In this document: one piece after another, positions 18,541 to 28,128 of the stretch
Layout of the letters: every line of letters starts with the position of its first letter
Numbering within the stretch: position 1 is the first letter of the stretch
The notes under the pieces: generated by a model
Told to the model about the DNA's origin: nothing
The model's database searches: none
The model's input: the letters and a program-made list of their open reading frames with translations, nothing else
Program-made: the position numbers and the translations under genes
Source of the DNA: Plantibacter sp. ME-Dv--P-122b
GTDB taxonomy: Bacteria > Actinomycetota > Actinomycetes > Actinomycetales > Microbacteriaceae
Direction: 5' to 3'
DNA length: 64,000 nt
NCBI RefSeq assembly: GCF_030209375.1
Contig: NZ_JARVSC010000001.1
Location: 620,001-684,000 of the forward strand

Positions 18541-21009
18541 ATGGCGAGCTCTCCTTCTTCGAACGCCGACGCCGTGCAACCGGTGATCGTCGGCTGGCCC
18601 ACGGCAACCGTCCCCGAGTCGTCCTCCGACGAGCGTGTCGGCGGGAGTCGGCTGCTGGAGGGGCTCAACCCGCAGCAACGGATCGCGGTGGAGTACCGGG
18701 GCCAGGCCCTGCTCATCGTCGCCGGAGCCGGGTCCGGCAAGACGAGCGTGCTCACCCGCCGCGTCGCGCTGCTGCTCGAGCAGCGGGAGGCCTGGCCGAG
18801 CCAGATCCTCGCGATCACCTTCACCAACAAGGCCGCCGCCGAGATGCGCGAGCGGGTGCAGGCGCTCGTCGGGCAGGCCGCGCAGGGCATGTGGATCTCC
18901 ACCTTCCACTCCGCCTGCGTCCGCATCCTCCGTCGCGAGGCCGAGCACTTCGGCTTCACCAAGAACTTCACGATCTACGACAGCGGCGACCAACGTGCCC
19001 TGTTGAAGCGCATCATCAAGGAGCTCGAGGCCGACGCCTACGGCTTCACTCCGTCGAACACCTCCGCGAAGATCTCGAAGCTCAAGAACGAGCTGTCGGA
19101 CGTCGAGTCGTACTCCCGCACGATCAACACGAACGACCCGCAGGAGCTCGTGTTCCTGCAGGTCTTCCGGAAGTACACGCGCGCGCTCGCCGATGCGAAC
19201 GCCTTCGACTTCGACGACCTCATCAGCCAGACGGTGTTCCTGTTCCGGGCGTTCCCGCACGTCGCCGCGCAGTACCGGCAGCGGTTCCGCCACATCCTCG
19301 TCGACGAGTACCAGGACACCAACCACGCCCAGTACTCGCTCATCCGGGAGCTCACGCGTGCGCCCGAGGCCGGCACGGATCAGTCGGCCATCACCCGCAC
19401 CGAGGGTGCCTCGCTCACCGTCGTCGGCGACTCGGACCAGTCGATCTACGCCTTCCGCGGGGCCGACATCCGGAACATCACCGAGTTCGAGCGCGACTTC
19501 CCGGGCGCCAAGGTGGTGCTGCTCGAGCAGAACTACCGCTCCACGCAGAACATCCTCTCGGCGGCGAACGCGGTCATCTCAAACAACTTCGACCGCAAGG
19601 ACAAGAAGCTCTGGACGGCCGTCGGCGACGGGGAGAAGATCGTCGGCTTCACGGGATACTCCGGCCACGATGAGGCGCAGTTCATCGCCGACGAGATCGA
19701 GAAGCTCCGGAACGACGGCACGGCCTACAGCGACATCGCGGTGTTCTACCGCACGAACGCCCAGACCCGCGCGCTCGAGGAGATCTTCATCCGTGCGGCC
19801 CTGCCGTACCGGATCATGGGCGGCACCAAGTTCTACGAACGCGCCGAGATCAAGGACGCCCTCGCCTACCTCGTGTCGGTCGCGAACCCGGCCGACATCA
19901 TGGCGCTGCGGCGCATCCTGAACACGCCCAAGCGTGGCATCGGACCGGCGACGGAGACGGCGCTCGCGAGCTTCGCCGAGAACAACGGCGTCACCTTCCG
20001 CGAGGCGATGCGGCGCGCCGACGCCCTCGGGCTCGGACCGAAGGTCACGAGCGCGATCCTGCAGCTGTCGGCGCTCCTCGACGAGGCGCAGGCCGCGCTC
20101 GACGACGCCGCAGCAGCCGACCGCCCGACGGCGTCCGCGACGGCGGTCGGCGACGTCCTGTCGCTCCTCATGACGAAGAGCGGCTACCTCGACTCGCTGC
20201 GCAACAGTCGCGACCCGCAGGATGAGGCCCGAGCCGAGAACGTCGACGAGCTCATCGCCGTCACCAAGGAGTTCGCCAAGAACAACCCCGACGGCGGCAT
20301 CGTCGACTTCCTGACCGAGGTCTCGCTCGTCGCCGCGGCCGACGACCTCGACGACGCGACGGGCAGCGTGTCGCTCATGACCCTGCACACGGCGAAGGGC
20401 CTCGAGTACGACGCGGTCTTCCTGACGGGCATCGAGGAGGACCTCCTCCCGCACCGGATGTCGGCGAACGAGCCGGGCGGCCCGGCCGAGGAGCGACGCC
20501 TGTTCTACGTCGGCATCACCCGCGCCCGCAAGCGCCTGTACCTCTCGCTGGCGATGACGCGCGCCCAGTACGGCGAGACGGCCGTCGCCATGCCCAGCCG
20601 CTACCTGCAGGAGATCCCGGCGGAGCTGATCGAGTGGCGTCAGTCGCCCGGCAACGTCAACGGTCGTGGTGGAACGCAGTCGCGCGCCCTGAACGCCCGC
20701 CGTGCCCCCTCGAGCGACCGCTGGTCGGTCCGCTCGCTCCCCGAGGGCGCCTCCGCGGGCGACACCCGGTTCTCCGGCGGTTCGAGCAAGCCGGAGACGG
20801 CCTGGGCCAACCGCATCACGGCGAAGGTCCGCGACAACGGCGACCTCGAGCTCGCGCCCGGCGACCGCATCTCCCACACGGACTTCGGTGTGGGGCGGGT
20901 GAACGCCGTCACCGGCGAGGGCGCGAAACGCATCGCCCACGTGCAGTTCGAGTCGGCGGGAGCCAAGAAGCTGCTGATCAAGATCGCCCCGATCGAGAAG
21001 GTCGAGTGA
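18541..21009 (+). CDS. pcrA: ATP-dependent DNA helicase PcrA/UvrD
   Basis: An 822-aa superfamily 1A 3'-5' DNA helicase for nucleotide excision repair, replication restart and transcription-coupled repair. The Q-motif LNPQQRIAV and Walker A AGAGSGKT (61-68) are followed by AITFTNKAAAEM, WISTFHSACVRILR, motif II DEYQDTN, motif III VVGDSDQSIYAFRGAD, the motif IV/V region LMTLHTAKGLEYDAVFL and motif VI ITRARKRLYLS. The C-terminus (about 770-822, ISHTDFGVGRVNAV) is the Tudor-like domain that in PcrA binds RNA polymerase. I chose the ATG at 18541 because it gives a normal N-terminus and fits the promoter; an open frame extends upstream inside GDPD but is not protein-like. Confidence 0.95.
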   Translation: MASSPSSNADAVQPVIVGWPTATVPESSSDERVGGSRLLEGLNPQQRIAVEYRGQALLIVAGAGSGKTSVLTRRVALLLEQREAWPSQILAITFTNKAAAEMRERVQALVGQAAQGMWISTFHSACVRILRREAEHFGFTKNFTIYDSGDQRALLKRIIKELEADAYGFTPSNTSAKISKLKNELSDVESYSRTINTNDPQELVFLQVFRKYTRALADANAFDFDDLISQTVFLFRAFPHVAAQYRQRFRHILVDEYQDTNHAQYSLIRELTRAPEAGTDQSAITRTEGASLTVVGDSDQSIYAFRGADIRNITEFERDFPGAKVVLLEQNYRSTQNILSAANAVISNNFDRKDKKLWTAVGDGEKIVGFTGYSGHDEAQFIADEIEKLRNDGTAYSDIAVFYRTNAQTRALEEIFIRAALPYRIMGGTKFYERAEIKDALAYLVSVANPADIMALRRILNTPKRGIGPATETALASFAENNGVTFREAMRRADALGLGPKVTSAILQLSALLDEAQAALDDAAAADRPTASATAVGDVLSLLMTKSGYLDSLRNSRDPQDEARAENVDELIAVTKEFAKNNPDGGIVDFLTEVSLVAAADDLDDATGSVSLMTLHTAKGLEYDAVFLTGIEEDLLPHRMSANEPGGPAEERRLFYVGITRARKRLYLSLAMTRAQYGETAVAMPSRYLQEIPAELIEWRQSPGNVNGRGGTQSRALNARRAPSSDRWSVRSLPEGASAGDTRFSGGSSKPETAWANRITAKVRDNGDLELAPGDRISHTDFGVGRVNAVTGEGAKRIAHVQFESAGAKKLLIKIAPIEKVE

Positions 21010-21068
21010 ACAGCTGTCCCGTCGGCCGTCCCCGGCGGGATCAGGTTCCCCAGTCCTGGCGAAGCCTC

Positions 21069-21074
21069 TAGGCT
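21069..21074 (+). promoter_or_regulatory. -10 box TAGGCT of the SseB-domain gene
   Basis: TAGGCT ends 8 nt before the ATG at 21083, so the transcript has almost no leader. Confidence 0.55.
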
Positions 21075-21082
21075 GAGGCATC

Positions 21083-22081
21083 ATGGCTCTGTTCTCCAAG
21101 CGCAACGCGTCCGATGCCCGATCCGCAGCGGCGGAGGCAGCGACCTCCGCCCCGGAAACCGAGGAGGACACGACCCCCGCGGTCGCCGAATCGGTTCCAC
21201 ACGTGCCCATCTCGGTCACGACGGTCAGTTCCGCGGCACGGACACCGGAAGCCCCCGTGTCGGTGTCGGCTGCTCCGGCGGCCGCTCCGGCACCCGCGGC
21301 CGGGGAGCCCGACACCAACGTCGACCTCGCCCAGGCGCTCACCGCCCTGGCTGAAGGAGGCGACGAGCGCGCGATGCTGCACGTCCTGCGCCAGAGCATC
21401 CAGGGCAAGCTCCTGCTGTCCACGAGCCTCGACGGTGTCTCGGAGGAGGACAAAGCCGCGGGACGCGTCCCGCTCGGCGTCCACCGCGACCCGGAGGGCG
21501 CCGTCTACCTCCTCGCCTTCACCTCGCCTCGAGAGCTCGAGAAGACGCGGACTGCCGAGGGGCCCGTCTCCGGGGTCGCGGTGGACGCGGTGTGGGCGCT
21601 GCGTCAGGCGGCCGGTGAAGGGTACGCCGGCATCGTGCTGAACCCCGCCGACGGGAAGGCGAGTGCCGTCGTCCCGAAGACGCTCATCGCCCGGCTCTTC
21701 GGCGACGGCCGGAACAACGATCTCGCGAAGCAGGCGCTCGCCCAGCCGCGCGACGCCGACGCCCTCCAGCGGCTGGTCGCCGCACTCGCCGCACACGGCG
21801 GGTTCGTGGCGGGACGAGCCGAACTGGACGACGAGGGCAACCGCAAGACCGTGGGCATCGCGGAGACCCGCCTCGGCGACCGCCGCCTGCTCGAGGTCTT
21901 CACCTCGCCCATCGAGATCGCGGCGCTCGGCCGCGGCGACGACGCATATCCTGTCACCGCCGCGGAACTCGCGGCCGCGCTCCGCAGCGACGAAGGCATC
22001 ACCGGGATCATCGTGAACCCTGCGGCGCCGTGGCTGGACGTCGACCGCGCCCAGCTCGCACCCCTCCTCGACGTGCGCTGA
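21083..22081 (+). CDS. SseB family protein with two SseB-like domains
   Basis: A 332-aa soluble protein. Residues 1-75 are a low-complexity Ala/Thr/Pro/Glu segment. Residues about 80-200 (ALTALAEGGDERAMLHVLRQ ... GYAGIVLNPADGKASAVVPK) and about 215-330 (ALQRLVAALAAHGGFVAGRAEL ... GITGIIVNPAAPWLDVDRAQ) look like tandem SseB N-terminal-type domains; both end in the IVLNPA/IIVNPAAPWL motif. The function of SseB domains in actinobacteria is unknown. The last 74 bp overlap the 3' end of the convergent surface-protein gene, so the transcripts form a short antisense pair. No terminator lies between them. Confidence 0.8.
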   Translation: MALFSKRNASDARSAAAEAATSAPETEEDTTPAVAESVPHVPISVTTVSSAARTPEAPVSVSAAPAAAPAPAAGEPDTNVDLAQALTALAEGGDERAMLHVLRQSIQGKLLLSTSLDGVSEEDKAAGRVPLGVHRDPEGAVYLLAFTSPRELEKTRTAEGPVSGVAVDAVWALRQAAGEGYAGIVLNPADGKASAVVPKTLIARLFGDGRNNDLAKQALAQPRDADALQRLVAALAAHGGFVAGRAELDDEGNRKTVGIAETRLGDRRLLEVFTSPIEIAALGRGDDAYPVTAAELAAALRSDEGITGIIVNPAAPWLDVDRAQLAPLLDVR

Positions 22082-23591
22082 GCGCAGCTCCCGCTCCACT
22101 CGGAGTGATCCGACGACGGAGAGCGAGCAGGATGCCGCCCAGCGCGAGCGCTCCGATCGCCGCAGCGCCGGCCAGGAGCAGGGAGCGGTCGTCGGCGCCG
22201 GTCTCGGCGAGGCGCGCTTCAGGCACGGTCGGCGTCGAGGCGAATGTGATCTCCGAGGCGACGCCGAAGGCGGACCGCCAGGGGCGGATCATCGTGCCGC
22301 CGTTCTCCGGCGGGGTGTCGCTCGGCTCGATGCGCTCGACCCAGACGTAGTAGCCGTCCTCGGGAAGGACGCACGACGGCGTGGTGTACTCGCCGGGGCC
22401 TGCATCCACGAGCGTCTCGACCTCGCAGACCACCGGTGCTCCGAGCGGGACCTCCGGTGCCTCGACCGGACGCTCCGCGAACGGACCGAGCAGCTGGCTG
22501 CGGACGGTCACCGGGATCGGCGTGTACGGTCCACCCTCCGGACCGATGAGGCCCCACTCCGCTGCGAGGCCGGTGTCGGTCGCGATCCCGACGGACAGCC
22601 GGTCGGTGATCTCGGTTCCCGGTGTCGCCGTCGCGTGCGAAGTGGTGGTGACGACGACGGGCTGGAAGGGGAGTGGTGTGGGGCGTTCGCGGTCGGCGCT
22701 CGCTCCGGCGGCGACGGTGATGGGGCGGGCGATGAGGACGCTCTGCACGTTGGCGGCGCTTCGAGCGATCGTGAGGCCCGCCCCGTAGGGCAGCTCTCCG
22801 AAGGTGGCGTTCGCCGAGAACGCCACGACGGCGGCATCGGTGCTCGGGAGGATCCGCAGGCTCTCGCCGTTCCCGACGGCCCGCTCGGACGTGCCGTCCT
22901 CGAAGGTCGCGCCGTCGAGGGTGACCGTCCCGGTGTGGGTGCCCGGTGGCAGGGTGGTGACACCGGAGGAGATGAAGTCGACGGCGAGCTCCGTACGGAC
23001 GAGGTCGAATCCGTCCTCGCCGCGTTCGATGGACATGGTGGCGCTGGCTCCGCGACTCGCGCCACCGGGCCCGTCGGCCTCGGCGAGCATCTGCTGCGCC
23101 AGGGAGAGCACCCGGTCGGCGCTCGCTCCTGCCCGGGCGGCGATCTGCGCCGGCGTCCACCCGTTCAGGCCCGTGATCATCCAGGTGGCGAGCTGGCCAG
23201 CAGCCGCCTCGTCGGCGTCCTGGCTGGCGCCCCAGTGCCGCGAGAGGTAGGCCAGACGGGCGGCGTCCTCCGGGGTGAACCACCCGAGCGATGAGCCGTC
23301 GACGTGCTCGTAGGCGTGTCCGGGCGGGATCGGGAGGTCGAGGTTGATGCAGAACCCGACCGTCCCGTCGTCGAAGGCCCATGAGCCGAGCCAGCGGCCG
23401 TTCGAGGCGTCGCGGTGGCCGTAGGCGGCGCCCGTGGCGGTCAGCGCGGAGGACGCGGTGGCGCCGCCGAGGACGATGCCGAGGACGAGCGTCAACAGGA
23501 TCGGGACGGCTGCCAGGAGCCTGAGGATCCGTGGTCTGCCGCCGAGGAGGCGGCCGGTCTGGGGGAGGTGGTGTGTTGTCATGCCCCCCAT
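22008..23591 (-). CDS. LAETG-anchored surface protein with thioester (TQXA-type) domain
   Basis: A 527-aa cell-surface protein. A basic N-terminus and hydrophobic signal peptide (about 20-50, LLAAVPILLTLVLGIVLGG) precede a domain with the Cys-Gln thioester signature: Cys81 in VGFCINLDLPIP and Gln133 in AAGQLATWMITG, as in TQXA/thioester adhesins that bind host or surface molecules covalently. Residues about 190-440 look like beta-strand Ig-type repeats. The C-terminus has a sortase signal LAETG (461-465), a hydrophobic helix and a basic tail that is unusually long (about 35 residues). LAxTG is the type preferred by class E sortases; no sortase gene lies in this window. The start could be ATG 23591 or 23582. 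It overlaps SseB convergently by 74 bp. Confidence 0.82.
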   Translation of the reverse strand: MGGMTTHHLPQTGRLLGGRPRILRLLAAVPILLTLVLGIVLGGATASSALTATGAAYGHRDASNGRWLGSWAFDDGTVGFCINLDLPIPPGHAYEHVDGSSLGWFTPEDAARLAYLSRHWGASQDADEAAAGQLATWMITGLNGWTPAQIAARAGASADRVLSLAQQMLAEADGPGGASRGASATMSIERGEDGFDLVRTELAVDFISSGVTTLPPGTHTGTVTLDGATFEDGTSERAVGNGESLRILPSTDAAVVAFSANATFGELPYGAGLTIARSAANVQSVLIARPITVAAGASADRERPTPLPFQPVVVTTTSHATATPGTEITDRLSVGIATDTGLAAEWGLIGPEGGPYTPIPVTVRSQLLGPFAERPVEAPEVPLGAPVVCEVETLVDAGPGEYTTPSCVLPEDGYYVWVERIEPSDTPPENGGTMIRPWRSAFGVASEITFASTPTVPEARLAETGADDRSLLLAGAAAIGALALGGILLALRRRITPSGAGAALSARRGGVRAGRGRRPATAPQGSR

Positions 23592-23687
23592 CGTGCGAAC
23601 CGCGGCACCTCGGTCAGTTGGGCGGGGATCCGAATGTGGACGGTACGGCTCCGCCAGCGGGCTGTGGAGGACGGTGCTGGAACGTCG

Positions 23688-24488
23688 TCAGCCGCGGTGG
23701 CCCGCCGCCTCCGTGCGATCCCGCTCCCGCATCGCCCGGAGGTACCAGGCGGAGGGTGCCGCACGGAGTCGCTGTGGAAGACGCGGCCAGGCGGCCCGCG
23801 CGACGGCGACCCGCCGCGCGAAGCGACGCTGCTGCCGCAGTGTCCAGCGGAACCCGTAGGCGCTCCGCAAGCCGTCGGGCAGCAGTCCCGCCGTCACGAG
23901 CCGGACGAGCGGGAGCAGGCACCGGACGAGGAAGGGCGCCGCGCGCGCGGTCATGAGCTCGACCGAGACCGCACGCGCCTCCGCGGTGACGTGGAGTCCC
24001 GCGACCCGGGCTGCGAAGTACTCGTCGAACGCGGCCCGGGTCGGAGGCCAACGGTCGGGCGGGAGTTGCAGGCTCGTCCCCACGATCGCGTACTCACGGT
24101 GCAGGCGCTCCCGCGACTCCTCGTCGAGCGCGCCGAACACGAGCTCGTAGACCTGGACGGCGGTGTCGTACAGCGTCGCCGCGACCCAGAGTTGCGCGTC
24201 GTGGTCGAACGCCGAGTACCCGGGAGCGGCCTCGCCCGGCTGGGCACGGACCGGCGCGTGGGCGTGGTTCACCCGTCGGGCCGCGCTGCGTTGCTCGTCC
24301 GGCGTGCCGAGGGCGAGCGCGTAGACGAAGGTGAGGGTGGCGTGCAGTCGGTCGAGCGGACGGGAACCGAAGTCGCTGTGCCGAGCCACCCCGGCGGCGA
24401 CCGAGGGGTCCGCGATCTGCAGCAGGATGGCCCGCCCGGCGCCGGCGACGAGGATGCCCTCGCGCGCGAGGTCCGCCATGCCGGTCAT
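23688..24488 (-). CDS. Oxygenase MpaB family protein (DUF2236)
   Basis: A 266-aa protein of the DUF2236 / latex-clearing MpaB-like family. Recognisable parts are REGILVAGAGRAILLQIADPSVAAGVARHSDF at the start, RVNHAHAPVRAQ, and DAQLWVAATLYDTAVQVYELV (the family His/Arg haem-site region lies in HAHAPV). The family includes haem-containing oxygenases, but most members lack a tested reaction. The ATG at 24488 gives MTGMADL; a second ATG at 24479 is an alternative. The stop lies 96 bp upstream of the thioester protein gene on the same strand, so co-transcription is possible. It is divergent from sucC. Confidence 0.85.
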   Translation of the reverse strand: MTGMADLAREGILVAGAGRAILLQIADPSVAAGVARHSDFGSRPLDRLHATLTFVYALALGTPDEQRSAARRVNHAHAPVRAQPGEAAPGYSAFDHDAQLWVAATLYDTAVQVYELVFGALDEESRERLHREYAIVGTSLQLPPDRWPPTRAAFDEYFAARVAGLHVTAEARAVSVELMTARAAPFLVRCLLPLVRLVTAGLLPDGLRSAYGFRWTLRQQRRFARRVAVARAAWPRLPQRLRAAPSAWYLRAMRERDRTEAAGHRG

Positions 24489-24543
24489 GGACCCGACCTT
24501 AGTCGTTCACTGCGAACGTCCGGTTGCGGCGCAGCGCTGGGGG

Positions 24544-24648
24544 TAGAGTCGTCACTGGCCCTTTTTCTCTCGCCGCCGAGATAACGCGCGGCCGAAAATC
24601 GCCACGACAATCACAGCAGAACGCGCGAAGCGCGGATGGGAATGACAC
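24544..24648 (+). promoter_or_regulatory. sucCD promoter and leader
   Basis: A -10 box TAGAGT at 24544-24549 is followed by a leader of about 90 nt with a CTTTTTCTC tract and a small CGCG-rich hairpin region (about 24621-24635) before the GTG start. It is the longest obvious leader among the housekeeping genes here; no known riboswitch was recognised. Confidence 0.45.
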
Positions 24649-25812
24649 GTGGATCTTTACGAGTATCAGGCACGAGACCTGTTCGAGCAGTACGAGGTGC
24701 CGGTCCTCGCCGGCATCATCGCCGACACCCCGGACGAGGTGCGGGCCGCGGCCGAGCGTCTCGGCGGCGTGGTCGTCGTCAAGGCCCAGGTGAAGGTCGG
24801 AGGCCGCGGCAAGGCCGGCGGCGTGAAGGTCGCCAAGACCCCCGACGAGGCCTACGAGGCGGCGAAGGCCATCCTCGGACTCGACATCAAGGGTCACGTC
24901 GTCAAGCGCGTGATGGTCGCGGCCGGCGCACGCATCGCCCAGGAGTTCTACTTCTCGGTGCTGCTCGACCGCGCCAACCGGTCCTACCTGTCGCTCACGA
25001 GCGTCGAGGGCGGCATGGAGATCGAGCAGCTCGCGGTCGAGAAGCCCGAGGCGCTCGCGCGCATCGAGGTGAACCCGCTCACCGGTGTCGACAAGGCGGC
25101 CGCGGTCGAGATCGCGAAGGCAGCGAACTTCCCCGAGGAGCTCGTCGACCAGGTCTCCGACGTCTTCGTGAAGCTCTACGACGTCTACAAGGGTGAGGAC
25201 GCGACGCTCGTCGAGGTCAACCCGCTCGTCCTCACGGAGGAGGGGCGCATCGTCGCCCTCGACGGCAAGGTCTCGCTCGACGAGAACGCCGCCTTCCGTC
25301 ACCCGAACCACGCCGAGCTCGAAGACACCGCGGCCGAGGACCCCCTGGAACTCAAGGCCAAGGAGAACGACCTCAACTACGTCAAGCTCGACGGCGAGGT
25401 CGGCATCATCGGCAACGGCGCTGGGCTCGTCATGTCCACGCTCGACGTCGTCGCCTACGCGGGCGAGCAGCACGGCGGCGTGAAGCCGGCCAACTTCCTC
25501 GACATCGGCGGCGGCGCCTCGGCCGAGGTCATGGCAGCCGGCCTCGACGTCATCCTCGGCGACGCCCAGGTGAAGAGCGTGTTCGTCAACGTCTTCGGTG
25601 GCATCACCGCCTGCGACGCGGTCGCGAACGGCATCGTGAAGGCGCTCGAGATCCTCGGTGACGCAGCGACGAAGCCGCTCGTGGTCCGTCTCGACGGAAA
25701 CAAGGTCGCGGAGGGCCGCGAGATCCTCGCCGCCGCCGCGCACCCGCTCATCACGCTCGCCGCAACCATGGACGAAGGCGCCGACAAGGCCGCCGAGCTG
25801 GCTTCGAAGTAA
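24649..25812 (+). CDS. sucC: Succinate--CoA ligase (ADP/GDP-forming) subunit beta
   Basis: A 387-aa beta subunit of succinyl-CoA synthetase, which couples succinyl-CoA cleavage to nucleoside triphosphate formation in the TCA cycle. It has an ATP-grasp fold: [40 protein letters not shown], the metal-site region VEVNPLV and [12 protein letters not shown], and the C-terminal part [19 protein letters not shown]. The length is normal. The start is GTG 24649 with GGGA about 9 nt upstream. sucD follows after 14 bp, so the two form an operon. Confidence 0.97.
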   Translation: MDLYEYQARDLFEQYEVPVLAGIIADTPDEVRAAAERLGGVVVVKAQVKVGGRGKAGGVKVAKTPDEAYEAAKAILGLDIKGHVVKRVMVAAGARIAQEFYFSVLLDRANRSYLSLTSVEGGMEIEQLAVEKPEALARIEVNPLTGVDKAAAVEIAKAANFPEELVDQVSDVFVKLYDVYKGEDATLVEVNPLVLTEEGRIVALDGKVSLDENAAFRHPNHAELEDTAAEDPLELKAKENDLNYVKLDGEVGIIGNGAGLVMSTLDVVAYAGEQHGGVKPANFLDIGGGASAEVMAAGLDVILGDAQVKSVFVNVFGGITACDAVANGIVKALEILGDAATKPLVVRLDGNKVAEGREILAAAAHPLITLAATMDEGADKAAELASK

Positions 25813-25826
25813 GGGATCGCACAAGC

Positions 25827-26717
25827 ATGTCAATCTTCCTCAACAAGGACTCCAAGGTCATCGTCCAGGGCATCACCGGCGGTGAGGGCACCAAGCACAC
25901 GGCGCTCATGCTGAAGGCCGGCACCCAGGTCGTCGGTGGCGTGAACGCCCGCAAGGCCGGCACCACCGTCACCCACGACGGCGGCGTCGAGCTGCCCGTG
26001 TTCGGCACGGTCGCCGAGGCCATCAAGGAGACCGGCGCAGACGTGTCGATCGCCTTCGTGCCCCCGGCATTCACCAAGGACGCGGTCATCGAGGCCATCG
26101 ACGCCGAGATCCCGCTGCTCGTCATCATCACCGAGGGTGTGCCGGTCGGCGACTCGGCGGAGTTCTGGGCCTACGCCCAGTCGAAGGGCTCGAAGACCCG
26201 CATCATCGGCCCGAACTGCCCCGGCATCATCACGCCGGGAGAGTCGCTCGTCGGCATCACGCCCGCGAACATCGCCGGCAAGGGACCGATCGGCCTCGTG
26301 TCGAAGTCGGGCACCCTCACGTACCAGATGATGTACGAGCTGCGCGAGATCGGGTTCTCGACGGCGATCGGCATCGGCGGCGACCCGATCATCGGCACGA
26401 CGCACATCGACGCGCTCGCCGCGTTCGAGGCCGACCCCGAGACCAAGGCCATCGTCATGATCGGAGAGATCGGTGGCGACGCCGAGGAGCGCGCGGCCGA
26501 CTTCATCAAGGCGAACGTCACGAAGCCGGTCGTCGGCTACGTCGCGGGCTTCACCGCGCCCGAGGGCAAGACCATGGGCCACGCCGGCGCGATCGTCTCA
26601 GGCTCCGCAGGCACCGCGCAGGCGAAGAAGGAGGCCCTCGAGGCCGCCGGCGTCAAGGTCGGCAAGACGCCGAGCGAGACCGCCGACCTCATGCGCGAGA
26701 TCATCGCCTCGCTGTAA
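25827..26717 (+). CDS. sucD: Succinate--CoA ligase subunit alpha
   Basis: A 296-aa alpha subunit carrying the CoA-binding Rossmann domain ([18 protein letters not shown]) and the phosphohistidine: H252 in [24 protein letters not shown] and the ligase power-helix region are present. The length is normal. It forms the heteromeric enzyme with SucC. A hairpin terminator follows, separating it from the DUF6350 gene, which has its own promoter. Confidence 0.97.
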   Translation: MSIFLNKDSKVIVQGITGGEGTKHTALMLKAGTQVVGGVNARKAGTTVTHDGGVELPVFGTVAEAIKETGADVSIAFVPPAFTKDAVIEAIDAEIPLLVIITEGVPVGDSAEFWAYAQSKGSKTRIIGPNCPGIITPGESLVGITPANIAGKGPIGLVSKSGTLTYQMMYELREIGFSTAIGIGGDPIIGTTHIDALAAFEADPETKAIVMIGEIGGDAEERAADFIKANVTKPVVGYVAGFTAPEGKTMGHAGAIVSGSAGTAQAKKEALEAAGVKVGKTPSETADLMREIIASL

Positions 26718-26738
26718 CACCCGCAGCTCGACTGCGAC

Positions 26739-26775
26739 CACGACGCGGCGCCCGGTTCGGGCGTCGCGTCGTGGC
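26739..26775 (+). terminator. Hairpin terminator after sucD
   Basis: CCACGACGC (26739-26747) pairs with GCGTCGTGG (26767-26775), with an inner GCCCG-GTT-CGGGC stem. It is followed by CGTTTCGG. Confidence 0.85.
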
Positions 26776-26826
26776 GTTTCGGCCCACGCAGCCGTGTGCC
26801 TGACGGTCCGCACGCGCGGCTCCAGG

Positions 26827-26832
26827 TAGGGT
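26827..26832 (+). promoter_or_regulatory. -10 box TAGGGT of the DUF6350 gene
   Basis: TAGGGT ends 9 nt before the ATG at 26842, predicting a leader of about 2-3 nt. Confidence 0.5.
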
Positions 26833-26841
26833 CGAAGGCGC

Positions 26842-28119
26842 ATGAACCGTCTGACCGTCGCCCTCCTCGCCGCCCTCGATGCCACCCTCGCCGTGGCCAT
26901 CGGCATCGGTGTCGCACTCGTCCCACTCCTCGCCCTGTGGGCGCTGCACTTCCAGTTGGACGTCGACCCGGCCGCGCTGTGGCGCGGGGCCGTCGACATC
27001 TGGGCGCTCGGCAACGGCTCGAGTATGCGCATCACCCTCGACACGGCCCTCGTCACCCAGCTCGGACTGCCCGCCGGGATGGAGCCGTTCCTCGTCTCCC
27101 TCGCGCCCCTCGCCTTCACGATCGGCACGGTCCTGTTCGGCCTGCGCACCGGAACCCGCGCGGCACGCAGCACCTGGTGGCAGGGTGCCGTCGTGCTGTC
27201 GGTGCTCGTGTTCGCCCTGCTGTCGTTCCTCGTGACCCTCACCGCCCTCCACCCGGCGGTGCGTCCCTCGATCGTCCAGGGGACCCTCGCGCCGACCGTG
27301 CGCTTCGCAGGCGGGGTCGTGGTCGCCGCGCTGTGGGTCCGCTTCCGTGAGCAGGACACGGCCGATCCGATCCTCGACGGACTCCGCGCGATGCGGGACC
27401 GGATGCCGGACGGGACCTGGTCGATGGTCGTCGCGGCGCTGCGCGGTGGAGCACTCGCCGCCACCGCACTCGTCGCGGTCTCCGCACTCCTGACCGCCGT
27501 CCTCATCGCCGTCGGCTACGGCGCCATCATCTCCCTGCACGAGAGCGCGCAGTTCGGCGTCCTGGGCGGTGCCATCGTCACGGGCGCCGAGCTCCTGTAC
27601 CTCCCGAACCTCGTGATCTGGGCGATGAGCTGGATCACCGGTGCGGGCTTCGCCATCGGGAGCGGTACCGCGATCTCGCCGATCGGCACGCTCGTCGGGC
27701 CCATGCCGGCCGTGCCGGTCCTCGGCGCCATCCCGACCGGGGAGAGCCCGCTCGGGTTCGCGATCCTCGTGGTCCCGGTCGTCATCGGATTCGCCGCAGC
27801 CGTGGTGCTGCGCCGTCGTCTGCTCGTCGACCTCGACGGGCGCGGCGGGCTCGCACGACTGGCGGCCGTCGGTCTCGGTGTCGGGGTGACCGCAGGCATC
27901 ATCGTCGGTGTCCTCGCCGCGCTCTCGGCGGGCGCGGCAGGCCCCGGTCGCCTCATCGAGGTCGGCCCGAACGGTTGGGCGACGGGCCTGTGGACCACGC
28001 TGACGGTCGGGATCGCGGCCGTGGTCGGCATGGCGGCCGGCCCGACGCATCTGGCCGAGGAGGACCGCCTCCCGGAGCTGCACGCCCAGCCGAGCGGTCG
28101 GGGTGCCCGCGACCGATAG
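26842..28119 (+). CDS. DUF6350 / PerM-like multi-spanning membrane protein
   Basis: A 425-aa membrane protein with about ten hydrophobic segments and almost no soluble domain. It matches the actinobacterial DUF6350 family, which sits between sucD and purN in many genomes. The Mycobacterium member in that position (PerM) has been linked to cell division and persistence. The assignment here rests on position, length and hydrophobic pattern. The TAG stop at 28117-28119 is also the first half of the purN promoter box TAGGAT. Confidence 0.8.
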   Translation: MNRLTVALLAALDATLAVAIGIGVALVPLLALWALHFQLDVDPAALWRGAVDIWALGNGSSMRITLDTALVTQLGLPAGMEPFLVSLAPLAFTIGTVLFGLRTGTRAARSTWWQGAVVLSVLVFALLSFLVTLTALHPAVRPSIVQGTLAPTVRFAGGVVVAALWVRFREQDTADPILDGLRAMRDRMPDGTWSMVVAALRGGALAATALVAVSALLTAVLIAVGYGAIISLHESAQFGVLGGAIVTGAELLYLPNLVIWAMSWITGAGFAIGSGTAISPIGTLVGPMPAVPVLGAIPTGESPLGFAILVVPVVIGFAAAVVLRRRLLVDLDGRGGLARLAAVGLGVGVTAGIIVGVLAALSAGAAGPGRLIEVGPNGWATGLWTTLTVGIAAVVGMAAGPTHLAEEDRLPELHAQPSGRGARDR

Positions 28120-28122
28120 GAT
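28117..28122 (+). promoter_or_regulatory. -10 box TAGGAT of purN, leaderless, overlapping the DUF6350 stop codon
   Basis: The hexamer starts with the stop codon TAG of the DUF6350 gene and ends exactly 6 nt before the purN GTG (28129). Confidence 0.6.
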
Positions 28123-28128
28123 GCTCTG

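Noticed and set aside
24649-26717. Malate--CoA ligase (mtkAB) instead of sucCD
   Set aside because: The gene order sucC-sucD-DUF6350-purN and the subunit lengths match actinobacterial succinyl-CoA synthetase; no serine-cycle genes are nearby.
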